Source: an uncultured Bacteroidales bacterium (GTDB lineage: Bacteria > Bacteroidota > Bacteroidia > Bacteroidales > Bacteroidaceae). Taken from it: a stretch of DNA of 64,000 nucleotides. Both the position numbers and the translations under genes were made by a program. The notes beneath the pieces were generated by a model. That model saw only the letters and a list, made by a program, of their open reading frames with translations. It ran no database searches and was not told where the DNA came from. How positions within the stretch are numbered: position 1 is the first letter of the stretch; each line of letters starts with the position of its first letter. Positions 16,953 through 26,583 of this stretch are shown here, piece by piece. Where the stretch lies: positions 1 through 64,000 of the forward strand of contig CADCIP010000003.1 in the NCBI GenBank assembly GCA_902801485.1, read 5' to 3'.

Positions 16953-18218
16953 ATGGGATACTTATTTACATCCGAATCTGTTTCTGAAGGCCATCCGGAT
17001 AAAGTGGCCGACCAAATCAGTGATGCTGTGTTGGACAAGCTTTTGGCTTTTGACCCTCAGTCGAAGGTTGCTTGTGAAACGCTCGTTACCACAGGACAAG
17101 TGGTGTTAGCCGGTGAGATTAAAACTGAGGCCTACGTTGACCTTCAGCGTATTGCCCGTGAAGTGATTAACCGCATTGGCTATACCAAGAGCGAGTACAT
17201 GTTTGAGGGCAACAGTTGCGGAGTACTTAGCGCTATTCATGAGCAGAGTGCCGACATCAACAGAGGTGTTGAGCGCTCGGATCCTGAAAAGCAAGGAGCC
17301 GGCGACCAAGGTATGATGTTTGGCTATGCTACCAACGAAACAGACAACTATATGCCATTAAGTCTGGATCTTGCACATCGCTTACTAATGGAATTAGCTG
17401 CTATCCGCAAAGAAGGAAAGGTAATGACCTATCTTCGTCCTGACGCCAAGAGTCAGGTAACCATAGAATACAGTGACGAGGGTATTCCTCAACGCATAGA
17501 CACCATAGTTATCAGTACCCAGCACGATGAGTTCGATACCGATGAGGCTATGCAGGAGCGCATCGCCAAAGATGTAAAAGAGATCCTGATCCCCCGCATG
17601 CAGAAAAACATCAAGAACGAAAGCATCCGCAACCTTTTCAATAGTCAGATTATCTACCACGTGAACCCAACAGGAAAGTTTGTTATTGGAGGTCCTCACG
17701 GAGATACCGGTCTGACAGGAAGGAAAATCATTGTTGACACCTATGGTGGAAAGGGTGCCCACGGAGGAGGTGCATTCAGCGGAAAGGACCCATCCAAGGT
17801 GGACAGATCGGCAGCATACGCTGCCCGCCATATTGCTAAAAATATGGTGGCTGCAGGTGTTTCAGATGAAATGCTGGTGCAGATAAGCTATGCCATTGGT
17901 GTTGCCGAGCCTGTGAGCATCTATGTGAATACCTACGGGCGTAGCAAGATCCCGTTTACCGATGGAGAAATTGCCAATAAGATTAAAGAGTTGTTCGACC
18001 TCAAGCCGTATGCTATAGAGCAGCGCTTAAAACTCCGTAATCCCATCTATGAAGAGACCGCAGCCTATGGCCACATGGGACGCGAGCCAAAAATTGTTAC
18101 CAAACGCTTTGAATCTCTGTACAGAGAGACTAAAGAAGTAACAGTAGAACTTTTCACATGGGAGAAACTGGATTACGTACAGAAGATACAAGAAGCATTC
18201 GGGATATGCAAGAAGTAA
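16953..18218 (+). CDS. metK: S-adenosylmethionine synthetase MetK
   Basis: 421 residues; makes SAM from ATP and methionine. I take the ATG at 16953 ([20 protein letters not shown]) as start because the frame stays open further upstream but that extension (from 16716) runs through the promoter and riboswitch. Signature motifs are [12 protein letters not shown] (about 112-123) and [19 protein letters not shown] (about 269-287), plus [19 protein letters not shown]. The stop overlaps the LOG gene start by 13 bp. Confidence 0.97.
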   Translation: MGYLFTSESVSEGHPDKVADQISDAVLDKLLAFDPQSKVACETLVTTGQVVLAGEIKTEAYVDLQRIAREVINRIGYTKSEYMFEGNSCGVLSAIHEQSADINRGVERSDPEKQGAGDQGMMFGYATNETDNYMPLSLDLAHRLLMELAAIRKEGKVMTYLRPDAKSQVTIEYSDEGIPQRIDTIVISTQHDEFDTDEAMQERIAKDVKEILIPRMQKNIKNESIRNLFNSQIIYHVNPTGKFVIGGPHGDTGLTGRKIIVDTYGGKGAHGGGAFSGKDPSKVDRSAAYAARHIAKNMVAAGVSDEMLVQISYAIGVAEPVSIYVNTYGRSKIPFTDGEIANKIKELFDLKPYAIEQRLKLRNPIYEETAAYGHMGREPKIVTKRFESLYRETKEVTVELFTWEKLDYVQKIQEAFGICKK

Positions 18219-18793
18219 AACGCATTTGCGTCTATTGTTCCAGCAGTACGAAGATAGAAGAATGCTATTTTCGTGACGCACGTAAACTGGGACAGCTTAT
18301 GGCGGCAAAGGGAATAGCCATTGTAAATGGTGCAGGCAATATGGGACTGATGAAAGCCTCAACAGACGGCTGTCTGGAAGCAGGAGGCAAAGCCATAGGC
18401 ATCATCCCCTCCTTTATGATAAAGGAAGGGTGGTGTCATCAGGGAATGACACAGATTATCGAAACATCTGATATGCATATCCGTCAACAAAAAATGGCAG
18501 AGGAAAGTGATGCGGCAATCATTTTACCTGGTGGTTGTGGCACCTTTGCCGAGATGATGGAACTCATCACATGGAAGCAACTGGGCCTATACCTGAAACC
18601 CATAGTCATTCTGAATACAAACAGCTATTACGACTTCATGTTACAAGCACTACAGCAGGCTGCTGAGCAAAACTTCATAAGGGTACAGCACACTGCCATT
18701 TGGCGTGTAGCCCAAACACCAGAGGAAGCTATTAGGTTGGCTTTGGGAACACCCCTATGGGATACAAGCATTCGTCGATTCGCTGCAATATGA
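18206..18793 (+). CDS. LOG family protein (cytokinin riboside 5'-monophosphate phosphoribohydrolase-like)
   Basis: 195 residues from the ATG at 18206 ([15 protein letters not shown]); the frame is open further upstream, but that part lies inside metK. The Rossmann-like lysine-decarboxylase/LOG fold is marked by [10 protein letters not shown] (about 44) and [20 protein letters not shown] (about 110), where PGGxGTxxE is the nucleotide-binding and catalytic motif. Family members hydrolyse nucleoside 5'-monophosphates to base plus ribose 5-phosphate. It overlaps metK at its start and the DUF4271 gene at its end (ATGA), so the three genes are coupled. Confidence 0.9.
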   Translation: MQEVKRICVYCSSSTKIEECYFRDARKLGQLMAAKGIAIVNGAGNMGLMKASTDGCLEAGGKAIGIIPSFMIKEGWCHQGMTQIIETSDMHIRQQKMAEESDAAIILPGGCGTFAEMMELITWKQLGLYLKPIVILNTNSYYDFMLQALQQAAEQNFIRVQHTAIWRVAQTPEEAIRLALGTPLWDTSIRRFAAI

Positions 18794-19635
18794 CAGAACT
18801 TCTGTATGATTCCATAACCACCATCCCTGTGGATTCTGTTACCACGACGGAAACACCACCTCCATTTTACGAAAATATGGGGTTTTTCCAAGGGGACTCA
18901 CTCATGCACCCGGAAGTAAAAGTGGGCCAGACAGGATTTGATGGTATTCTCAGACCATACCTACCTTGGCGCGACGAATGGGTTGTCATATTTGTCCTGT
19001 TGAGTTTTTTACTTATGGCAATGATACAGAAAAGAGTCAGAAAACTCTTTTCGTCAGAAACCAAGGGTTTTTTCCTCCCCACAAAGAACATCACCAGAAA
19101 AGAAAAGCGTGACAGCAACCTTGAACAGTTAGTACCCATCTTGATGGCATTTATCCTGAGCATTCAAGGCGGCTTGGGAGTATTCGTGTATATGCAGAAA
19201 GAGAAACACCTCTTTTTAGGCCAAATCCCACCCTACATTTTTATTGGTATATACATAGCTATTTGGATGCTGTATTTTATATTCAAGAATCTGATGCTGA
19301 CTTTTGTTAATTGGATTTTTTTTGACAAAACCAAAAGAGCTAATTGGAGAAAATCCTATTTTTTCCTTTATGCAGCAGAAACATTGTTCTTTCTGTTCGT
19401 TATTATTTCAACTATATTTCTCAACCTCGCTCCTGTCGTTCCGCTATGGATTATCCTTATTATAGGCCTTTTGATTAAATTCTTGCATTTATACAAAACT
19501 TTTCTAATCTTTTTTCCTAAAATCTATGGCACTTTGCATTTAATTGTGTACTTTTGCACCCTTGAAATCATGCCATTGCTGGCAGTTCTCAAAATACTGA
19601 TTAGAGTGACAGACGAATTGATAGTAAAATTCTAG
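18790..19635 (+). CDS. DUF4271 family integral membrane protein
   Basis: 281 residues. I take the ATG at 18790, overlapping the LOG stop as ATGA. A proline- and threonine-rich N-terminus (about 1-60) precedes about seven membrane segments from residue 65 on (VVIFVLLSFLLMAMI and onward). The second half has the DUF4271 features YFLYAAETLFFLFVI and a YKTFLIFFPKIYGTLHLIVY stretch. Members are found in Bacteroidetes next to hemD, as here (7 bp upstream of hemD). Function unknown. Confidence 0.88.
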   Translation: MTELLYDSITTIPVDSVTTTETPPPFYENMGFFQGDSLMHPEVKVGQTGFDGILRPYLPWRDEWVVIFVLLSFLLMAMIQKRVRKLFSSETKGFFLPTKNITRKEKRDSNLEQLVPILMAFILSIQGGLGVFVYMQKEKHLFLGQIPPYIFIGIYIAIWMLYFIFKNLMLTFVNWIFFDKTKRANWRKSYFFLYAAETLFFLFVIISTIFLNLAPVVPLWIILIIGLLIKFLHLYKTFLIFFPKIYGTLHLIVYFCTLEIMPLLAVLKILIRVTDELIVKF

Positions 19636-19642
19636 GACAATT

Positions 19643-20392
19643 ATGATAAAGAAGATATTGGTATCACAGCCCAAGCCCTCTTCAGAAAGGTCTCCATATT
19701 ACGACATCGCCGAGCGCATGAATGTAGAAATTGTCTTCCGCCCTTTTATTAGGGTTCAAGGCATTACGCCGAAGGAATTTCGAGCACAAAAAATATCCAT
19801 TTTAGATCATACGGCCGTTGTATTTACTTCAAGGCATGCCATTGATCATTTCTTCACTTTATGTAAGGAGATGCGCGTAGCCATACCAGAAGACATGAAG
19901 TACTTTTGTATCACAGAAACCGTTGCGCTCTATATTCAAAAGTATGTACAGTATCGCAAGCGTAAGATATTCTTTGGTGAAACAGGAAAAATTGATGACC
20001 TGATTCCATTGATGGCAAAGCACAAGAACGAGAAGTATTTCATCCCCATCAGCGATGTTCACACAAGCCAGTTCGGAGAAATGCTTGATGCAAAGAAACT
20101 CTTTCACTCAGAGGGCATCATGTACCGCACTGTAAGCAACGACTTTACAAAGGACGAACCCTTTGATTATGATTTGCTTATCTTCTTCAGCCCCAGTGGT
20201 ATCCAAGCTTTACTGAAGAACTTCCCGGACTTCAAGCAAAACAATATCTCCATAGGTACATTTGGTCCCGCTACAGCAAAAGCTGTTCGCGAAGCAGGAC
20301 TTCGCCTCGACCTGGAAGCACCCTCACCAGAATACCCGAGCATCACAGCTGCCATTGCTGCCTATGTGAAGAAGGTAAATGGAATTGATTAA
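19643..20392 (+). CDS. hemD: Uroporphyrinogen-III synthase HemD
   Basis: 249 residues, HEM4 fold with low sequence conservation. ILVSQPKPSSERSPYYDIAE at the N-terminus, VVFTSRHAIDHFF near 55, DLLIFFSPSGIQALLKNFPD near 178 and SIGTFGPATAKAVREAGL near 208 are the typical blocks. The enzyme closes hydroxymethylbilane to uroporphyrinogen III in tetrapyrrole synthesis. It overlaps rnpA by 14 bp. The DUF4271-hemD-rnpA-yidD order is a common Bacteroidetes arrangement. Confidence 0.9.
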   Translation: MIKKILVSQPKPSSERSPYYDIAERMNVEIVFRPFIRVQGITPKEFRAQKISILDHTAVVFTSRHAIDHFFTLCKEMRVAIPEDMKYFCITETVALYIQKYVQYRKRKIFFGETGKIDDLIPLMAKHKNEKYFIPISDVHTSQFGEMLDAKKLFHSEGIMYRTVSNDFTKDEPFDYDLLIFFSPSGIQALLKNFPDFKQNNISIGTFGPATAKAVREAGLRLDLEAPSPEYPSITAAIAAYVKKVNGID

Positions 20393-20774
20393 AAAACGTT
20401 TCACGCTATCTAAGGATGAGCGACTCTGTAGCCGGAAGGCTTTGGAAGAGCTCTTCGAAGGAAGCAACAAATCTATTCTGGTCTATCCCGTAAGGGCTGT
20501 GTTCCAGAAAACAGAAGAGACAGGAACCCGCATTATGGTTTCTGTCTCTAAACGCTTTTTTAAACGAGCCGTGAAACGCAACAGAGTTAAACGACAGCTA
20601 CGTGAAGCCTACCGCTTAAACAAGCATATTCTCAAGCCCTCAAGCGGAGGTGTAAACATCGCTTTTCTATGGAATAGCAACGAACTTCTGCCCACAGAGA
20701 AGGTGATGGAGAAAATGCAGAACCTATTATGCAAAATCCATGAATCCATTTCAGATGCTTCATCCACTCTCTGA
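20379..20774 (+). CDS. rnpA: Ribonuclease P protein component RnpA
   Basis: 131 residues, basic. RnpA is the protein subunit that helps RNase P RNA bind pre-tRNA. The RNR-type motif is present as [20 protein letters not shown] (about 61-80), preceded by MVSVSKRF. Length is normal for Bacteroidetes. The ATG lies inside hemD (14-bp overlap), and yidD starts inside its 3' end, as in many genomes where rnpA-yidD is conserved. Confidence 0.96.
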   Translation: MELIKKRFTLSKDERLCSRKALEELFEGSNKSILVYPVRAVFQKTEETGTRIMVSVSKRFFKRAVKRNRVKRQLREAYRLNKHILKPSSGGVNIAFLWNSNELLPTEKVMEKMQNLLCKIHESISDASSTL

Positions 20775-20988
20775 TTTACTGGCTAAGCTACTGATTCTAC
20801 CTATACGGTTCTACCAGAAATTCATCTCTCCGCTTACCCCGCCTTCCTGCAGATTCACTCCTACATGCAGCCAATATGCTATAGAAGCTCTACGTAAACA
20901 CGGGCCACTAAAAGGAATGTATTTAGCCATCCGAAGAATTCTGAGATGTCACCCCTGGGGCGGTTCCGGATATGACCCTGTACCATGA
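20740..20988 (+). CDS. yidD: Membrane protein insertion efficiency factor YidD
   Basis: 82 residues. The family signature is complete: [40 protein letters not shown] and a C-terminal [13 protein letters not shown] with conserved cysteines. YidD is a small membrane-associated protein that aids YidC-dependent insertion. Start at 20740 overlaps rnpA by 35 bp; an internal ATG at 20755 is an alternative. It overlaps the next gene by 4 bp. Confidence 0.95.
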   Translation: MNPFQMLHPLSDLLAKLLILPIRFYQKFISPLTPPSCRFTPTCSQYAIEALRKHGPLKGMYLAIRRILRCHPWGGSGYDPVP

Positions 20989-21527
20989 TAATACCCTATA
21001 TCAACTTTCACACGCATCACCCTGTCTATGAAAATGAGTTTTCGTTAGGCGGCGAGGAATACGGTATGGACCGCAGATGGGAATGCCCACTGCCCCAACA
21101 GGAAGAAATATTCCGCCAACATGTTTTGGAAAGTGAGCGAGATGCAAAGCCTTTGGTGATTCATTGCGTAAAAACCCTTGAGGATATTCTGCGCATACAC
21201 AAAGAAATGCGCCCCAGACAACCTTGGATTATGCATGGTTTCAGAGGTAAACCCAGACAGTTACAGTCACTCATCTCTGCAGGAATATATGTTTCCTTTG
21301 GATTACACTACAACAGAGAAAGCCTGCTGCTATGTCCCTTAGAAATGATGTTTTTGGAAACAGACGATGAGGCTCTTCCCATTGAGCCTCTATATAAAGA
21401 GGTCGCACAGCATAGGGGAATTTCCACAGAAGCCTTGAAGCAGAAAATATGGGAAAATGCAAATAAATTATTTCCTCATTTGGCTTTTTCCCCACTTATT
21501 CGTAACTTTGCAAGCAAATTTAACTAA
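20985..21527 (+). CDS. TatD family metal-dependent hydrolase, internally shortened
   Basis: 180 residues, against about 210-260 usual. TatD proteins are TIM-barrel metallo-DNases or deacylases. All metal ligands are identifiable: HTH (NFHTHHP, 9-11), Glu in GGEEYGMD (about 23), His in VIHCVK (about 59), His in MHGFRGKP (about 85) and Asp in LETDDE (about 126). The segment normally between the HxH strand and the GExGLD strand (about 40-50 residues with a GIHPW-type motif) is missing, and the two strands are joined through [11 protein letters not shown]. Coupled to yidD by a 4-bp overlap. Confidence 0.8.
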   Translation: MIIPYINFHTHHPVYENEFSLGGEEYGMDRRWECPLPQQEEIFRQHVLESERDAKPLVIHCVKTLEDILRIHKEMRPRQPWIMHGFRGKPRQLQSLISAGIYVSFGLHYNRESLLLCPLEMMFLETDDEALPIEPLYKEVAQHRGISTEALKQKIWENANKLFPHLAFSPLIRNFASKFN

Positions 21528-21544
21528 AACAAGCAGATAGAATT

Positions 21545-23056
21545 ATGGAATTCAACAAAATTACGGCTGCAGAAGCTGCAGCCCTTATCCAAAACGGACA
21601 AACAATTGGTTTAAGTGGTTTTACTCCTGCCGGAGTTCCCAAGTGTACTCCTGCAGAGATAGCAAAAAAAGCAGAAGCAGAGCATGCTGCCGGTCGCCCT
21701 TTCAAGATTAGCATCTTCACAGGTGCCAGTACAGGCCAAAGTTGTGATGGTGCATTGGCTAACGCTCAAGCAATCGATTTCCGCGCTCCATACACCACAA
21801 ACCCAGATTTTCGTAAGCACGTAAACCTTAACGAATTACATTACTCCGACCTCAACCTCTCTAATATGGCTACCCAGATTCGTCAGGGATACCTGGGAGA
21901 TGTTGATTGGGCTATCATCGAGGCTTGTGCTATCGAAAAGGTTGGAAATAAGTGCCACATCTACCTGACTGCAGCTGGCGGTATCAGCCCCACCGTTTGC
22001 CGTTTGGCAAAAAATGGTATCATCATTGAGCTTAATGCTTTCCACAGCCCCGACAGCAAGGGTATCCATGATGTTTACGAGATAGAAGATCACCCCTTCC
22101 GCAAACCCATCAATATCTGCAAAGCCAGTGATCGTATCGGTAAGCCCTATGTAGAAGTGGATGCCGACCGTATCATCGGAGTAATCGAATGCGATGTTCC
22201 CGACGAGGCTCGCGCCTTTAAGGACCCAGACCCCATCACTACTCAAATTGGTCAGAACGTAGCCGACTTCCTGTTGCACAACCTGAGGTCCGGCCTCATC
22301 CCCAAGAGTTTCCTCAACTTGCAGAGTGGCGTAGGAAGCGGTGCCAATGCCGTATTGGGTGCTTTGGGTCAGTGCCCCGAAGTTCCCGACTTCCACATCT
22401 ATACCGAGGTGCTTCAGGATGCTCCTGTTGGCTTGATGAAACAAGGCCGCGTACTGAGCGCTTCTGCTTGCTCTCTGACCGTTACCAACGAGTGTCTGAA
22501 GGATATTTACGCCAACATGGATTTCTTCAAGGATAAGCTGGTTCTGCGCCCCTCTGAGATTAGCAACTGTCCCGAAGTCATTGCCCGTATCGGCGTATGC
22601 GCTCTGAACACCGCCATCGAGTGTGATCTCTACGGTCATGTTAACTCCACTAAGATCTGTGGTACCAAGATGATGAATGGTATTGGCGGTTCTGCCGACT
22701 TTACCACATCGGCTTACCTCTCTATTTTCACATGTGGTTCAACCACTAAGGGTGGTGCCATCTCCAGCATTGTTCCGTTTGCCAGTCATATCGATCACAC
22801 CAACCATTTCATCGATGCAGTCATCACCGAGTATGGTGTTGCGGACCTCCGTCATAAGAGCGATATGCAGAAGGCCGAGGAACTCATCAAGGTAGCACAT
22901 CCCGATTATCGTCCTATGCTTCAGGATTACCTGAAATATGCCAGCAAACGAGGCGGCCACACCCATCATGAGCTGTCTGCTGCCTTTGCTATGCACGACA
23001 CCTTCCTGCGCAAGGGCGACATGCGCCTGACTGATCTGGCAGAGTACATTAAATAA
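21545..23056 (+). CDS. Acetyl-CoA hydrolase/transferase family protein (succinyl-CoA:acetate CoA-transferase-like)
   Basis: 503 residues. The protein matches class I CoA-transferases of the Cat1/AarC/ScpC type: SGFTPAGVPK near residue 25, GSGANAVLGALG near 260, IYTEVLQDAPVGLM near 288 with the glutamate expected to form the acyl-CoA intermediate, GIGGSADFTTSAYLS near 380, and ITEYGVADLRHKS near 427. In propionate- and succinate-producing Bacteroidales such an enzyme exchanges CoA between acetate, propionate and succinate. Substrate choice cannot be fixed from sequence. It ends at a strong terminator (23107-23133). Confidence 0.9.
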   Translation: MEFNKITAAEAAALIQNGQTIGLSGFTPAGVPKCTPAEIAKKAEAEHAAGRPFKISIFTGASTGQSCDGALANAQAIDFRAPYTTNPDFRKHVNLNELHYSDLNLSNMATQIRQGYLGDVDWAIIEACAIEKVGNKCHIYLTAAGGISPTVCRLAKNGIIIELNAFHSPDSKGIHDVYEIEDHPFRKPINICKASDRIGKPYVEVDADRIIGVIECDVPDEARAFKDPDPITTQIGQNVADFLLHNLRSGLIPKSFLNLQSGVGSGANAVLGALGQCPEVPDFHIYTEVLQDAPVGLMKQGRVLSASACSLTVTNECLKDIYANMDFFKDKLVLRPSEISNCPEVIARIGVCALNTAIECDLYGHVNSTKICGTKMMNGIGGSADFTTSAYLSIFTCGSTTKGGAISSIVPFASHIDHTNHFIDAVITEYGVADLRHKSDMQKAEELIKVAHPDYRPMLQDYLKYASKRGGHTHHELSAAFAMHDTFLRKGDMRLTDLAEYIK

Positions 23057-23106
23057 TCATTCTTACGCTATAATAAAGGCAGAAAGCCTGTTTTTATAAG
23101 AAAGAT

Positions 23107-23145
23107 AAGGTTGGCGCTTCGAGCGTCAACCTTATTTGTGTTTTT
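23107..23145 (+). terminator. Intrinsic terminator after the CoA-transferase gene
   Basis: AAGGTTGGCGC and GCGTCAACCTT form an 11-bp stem (one G-T pair) with a TTCGA loop (23107-23133), followed by ATTTGTGTTTTT. Confidence 0.85.
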
Positions 23146-23279
23146 ACGTCCTTGTATGGCTGTTGTGTTAAATTACTATAAGATTGGAGATTTTTTATAC
23201 CATTCTGGAAAAAAAATCTAAAAAATCAACTTACCTTTATGCCGGAAATAAACGTAAATAACGTTCTTAATACACAAAA

Positions 23280-26200
23280 ATGAAGAAAATATTCTGTATA
23301 ACTCTGTTTGCAATATTCAGCAGTACAGCAGTTGTTGCCAACACCCCTGACGAGGATATTCTGTTTAATGTGCTTAAGCGCGAGGTGGGGTATTACTACT
23401 CTCAGCTTTCGCAGGATTCGCTGCCAGTGAGATTCATCTCGCTGAATGTGCTGAACGAGAATAGGGTCAACATTTTCAGTGATACGGGAGCGGCTTTAGT
23501 AACGGAAGCCAACTCGCGTAGGTTGAAACCCAATATATGGTTTGACAAGGACAACCCCTCCAAAATAAAAAATCGCTCAGACAAATACGATTTGCCTTTT
23601 TCGGACGATACCATCGCCATCAAGGAAGTTATCTGGGACGCTTTGGACAAAGAATACCAAAGTGTTAAGGATGCCAGAAAATCGGAAGCTAAGAAGGAGA
23701 AGAAAGATACCCTTAAGAGCAGCATAGCGTTTAAGGCAGAGCAACACTATGAGAGTCCTCTGCCCCCACTGAATATAGATAAGGAAAGGTGGAAGGCCTT
23801 GCTTAACAGGGTGACATCGGTCAGGAAAGAAGGTGTTTCTGCTATATGTACGGCTAACTTTATCTGCGAACAGCACAGGAAATACCTGGTCAGCTCTGAG
23901 GGTACGGAAATCGTTCAGAACCGCAGATCGTTCATCATTAATCTGAATGTTAAGGTAAAGGATAAGAAAGAAGATATATCAGCACTGAACAAGGTGTTTT
24001 TTGCCCATAACGAGGGCGAACTGCCAAGCGAGGAGGAGTTGAAGAATGCCATAACCGACCTTATAGATCGTGCCGATGCCCTAAGCAAGGCACCCCTGGC
24101 AGAGGCATATACTGGACCAGTACTCTTCTCGGGCGATGCCAGCGGAGTATTCTTTCATGAGGTTTTAGGACACCGGCTGGAGAAGGAAGACTCGGAGTTC
24201 AAAACCATGATGGAAACACGTGTGCTACCAGAAGGCTTCAGCATATCATGCGACCCAACATTAGATAATTTCGATGGAACCCCCATACACGGAGGCTATC
24301 TGTTTGATGATGAGGGAACCAAGGCGCAGAAGGTGGAATGTATTAAGGACGGCATTCTGAAGAGCATGCTTAGGGGCAGATGGTCGGAAAAGGGAGAAAC
24401 GGAGAGCAATGCTCATTCCAGGGCTGCCTTTGGTGAGAAGGCATCGCCCAGACAGTCCAACTTCTTTGTGGAAACCAGCCATCCGTACACAGAGGAACAA
24501 CTGCGTGGAATGCTGATTCAGGAACTGAAGGATAAGAATAAGGAATATGGTTATTACATCAGAACTGTTAGTAACGGATGGACAACTACAGGAACCAACA
24601 CCAATCGAATATCATCCTTTAATGTCGTACCCATAGAGACCTATAGGATTTATGCCGACGGAAGGCCGGATTCGCTGGTCAGGGGTGTTTCCTTCATTGG
24701 TACTCCATTGACGGCATTCAGCAATGTTAAGGCTGCCGGCGGAAGGTACGAAGTGTCCAATGGCAGATGCGGCTCGCGCTCTGGATGGATACCCGTTTCG
24801 CTGATTTCGCCTATGCTTTATGTCTCGCAGATGGAAACCCAGTGTCTGAAGACCGATGAGGAAGAAGCACCTAAACTCTCCCAACCGGAATTTGTTCCGA
24901 AAGAACAACTGGAGGGCTTGAGTGATGATTCTGTCATCTTCAAGGCTATGGCCGACGAAATGACACGCAGTATGGACAGTCTGAAAAGTGATGACGGCAT
25001 GAAGCCCTTTTTCCTGGATTATCGGATTTTCCGAACGGGTAATGCATACATTCATTCTTCGTTGGGAACATGCAATTACCTGAATGTGAACGAAATCAAA
25101 AATAGCGGTAAGGTAATTGTCGTTGTGGGTGATAGTTTGAAGACCAGTTATAATGATGGCCTGATAAATGAGCTGCCCGATGAGGTAAGCTATAATCATA
25201 TTCGCAGAGAATTATGGGGTTGCACAAATGCCAAATTTAATTCTGTATGCGACGACCATAAATCAAATGATACGTGGAGGGCACAGGAGTTCCTGGACGA
25301 CAGCATCCCGGAATGGACCAAGATACCCGGAAGGGTTTACACCGAGAAGTCGGCATTGGACAACTACCAGAAGGACGTGGAGACGCTGAAGGCTCTTGCC
25401 GATACCTTGTCTGCCATTTTCAAGAACTATCCGCAACTATGTCGCACACGCGTTGGAATAGATTTTGAATACGAAGACATATATCAACTGAACAGCGACG
25501 GGCTGCACGCACGCACTCCCTTAAAGAAAGTCAACATTACATCAAATGCCAGCTTTCTGTCCCCTGAAGGAGAATTATTTGAAGAAATTACATCTTTTAC
25601 TTATTACGATGTGGACGACCTGCCGCCAACCGACTCGCTGATGGCTGAACTGGAAAGATTTGCCAACAAGGTGATGCGTAAAAAAGCGGTGACCTTATCG
25701 GAGGAATTGGAATACATCGGCCCTGTAATATATGAGAATGGAAAAGCACTTCAAGCACTCTATAACAATTTGTATGGCCAAACAAACATAAGGGACTATA
25801 TTATTTGCAGCCTGAATTGGAGGAATAGGAAGTATGATAACACATACAGACTACTTGGTAAAAAGGTTGTCTGCAAGAATATTTCCGTATGGCAGTTGGG
25901 TAATGACTCCGTTTATAACGGACACCGTATGCTCGGTTATCGGAAATACGATGCTGACGGTGTCCGGCCTGCAACGATAGAACTGATACGAAAGGGCATT
26001 CTGATGAACCAGTTGGCAGGACGAAGGCCGTCGCCCGTGACACGTAAATCAACAGGAAACCAACGTATGAACGGATCTCGTGATTATGGCTGGTACGCTT
26101 CTGGAACTGTACTCCGGATCTCGTTCGATAAGACAATGAGTAGGAAGAAACTCATTAAGAAACTGATAGCGATGGCCAGAGAACAGCACTCGGAATACGC

Positions 26201-26456
26201 CTATATCATAAGCGACTGGCAAGGGATGCTACGCATAAACACCAAAACGGGAGAGCAGGAAGAAGTGTGGTTAAGAAATGGAGATAATCCTTCGAGATTA
26301 CAGTTAATGGGGGATATCTGGGCATCCAAAGAGGAAACGGCTGACCGCAAAGAATCCGTCATTCATCCCAAAACCATCCTTTTCCCGTTAGTAGAACTGA
26401 GAATCAACGCCAGCAGTCCCAGGAAATGTGAGAGGTTTGCGAAACTGAGGCATTGA
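23280..26456 (+). CDS. Exported tandem TldD/PmbA-like metallopeptidase
   Basis: 1,058 residues with a signal peptide (MKKIFCITLFAIFSSTAVVA|NT). The first half is a TldD/PmbA-type unit: AYTGPVLFSGDASGVFFHEV at about 275-294, with zinc motif HEVLGH (about 293-298), then FDDEGTKAQKVECIKDGILK and TNRISSFNVV. The second half (about 560-1058) repeats the same architecture (EYIGPVIYENGKALQALYNN near 811; KYDADGVRPATIELIRKGIL near 897; KSTGNQRMNGS near 922) but has no HExxxH. It therefore looks like a fused TldD-TldD or TldD-PmbA pair with one zinc site. Cytoplasmic TldD/TldE form a heterodimer; export and fusion set this one apart. Substrate unknown. Confidence 0.85.
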   Translation: MKKIFCITLFAIFSSTAVVANTPDEDILFNVLKREVGYYYSQLSQDSLPVRFISLNVLNENRVNIFSDTGAALVTEANSRRLKPNIWFDKDNPSKIKNRSDKYDLPFSDDTIAIKEVIWDALDKEYQSVKDARKSEAKKEKKDTLKSSIAFKAEQHYESPLPPLNIDKERWKALLNRVTSVRKEGVSAICTANFICEQHRKYLVSSEGTEIVQNRRSFIINLNVKVKDKKEDISALNKVFFAHNEGELPSEEELKNAITDLIDRADALSKAPLAEAYTGPVLFSGDASGVFFHEVLGHRLEKEDSEFKTMMETRVLPEGFSISCDPTLDNFDGTPIHGGYLFDDEGTKAQKVECIKDGILKSMLRGRWSEKGETESNAHSRAAFGEKASPRQSNFFVETSHPYTEEQLRGMLIQELKDKNKEYGYYIRTVSNGWTTTGTNTNRISSFNVVPIETYRIYADGRPDSLVRGVSFIGTPLTAFSNVKAAGGRYEVSNGRCGSRSGWIPVSLISPMLYVSQMETQCLKTDEEEAPKLSQPEFVPKEQLEGLSDDSVIFKAMADEMTRSMDSLKSDDGMKPFFLDYRIFRTGNAYIHSSLGTCNYLNVNEIKNSGKVIVVVGDSLKTSYNDGLINELPDEVSYNHIRRELWGCTNAKFNSVCDDHKSNDTWRAQEFLDDSIPEWTKIPGRVYTEKSALDNYQKDVETLKALADTLSAIFKNYPQLCRTRVGIDFEYEDIYQLNSDGLHARTPLKKVNITSNASFLSPEGELFEEITSFTYYDVDDLPPTDSLMAELERFANKVMRKKAVTLSEELEYIGPVIYENGKALQALYNNLYGQTNIRDYIICSLNWRNRKYDNTYRLLGKKVVCKNISVWQLGNDSVYNGHRMLGYRKYDADGVRPATIELIRKGILMNQLAGRRPSPVTRKSTGNQRMNGSRDYGWYASGTVLRISFDKTMSRKKLIKKLIAMAREQHSEYAYIISDWQGMLRINTKTGEQEEVWLRNGDNPSRLQLMGDIWASKEETADRKESVIHPKTILFPLVELRINASSPRKCERFAKLRH

Positions 26457-26503
26457 CCAATCAGGCGGTACACAGAAAAGGAAGCTTTTTTAAAATAAGC
26501 ATT

Positions 26504-26540
26504 AAAAATCCGAGGCGCATAATGACGTTTCGGATTTTTT
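26504..26540 (+). terminator. Terminator between the TldD-like gene and argS
   Basis: AAAAATCCGA and TCGGATTTTT form a 10-bp stem around a 16-nt loop, followed by further T residues. The A tract on the other side would also allow function on the minus strand. Confidence 0.75.
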
Positions 26541-26544
26541 TTCG

Positions 26545-26552
26545 TAATTTTG
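26545..26552 (+). promoter_or_regulatory. -7 promoter element of argS
   Basis: TAATTTTG directly follows the terminator and lies 31 bp upstream of the argS ATG. No exact -33 TTTG is visible. Confidence 0.6.
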
Positions 26553-26583
26553 TCGCCCGAAATTTATATATATAATGTAGTAT

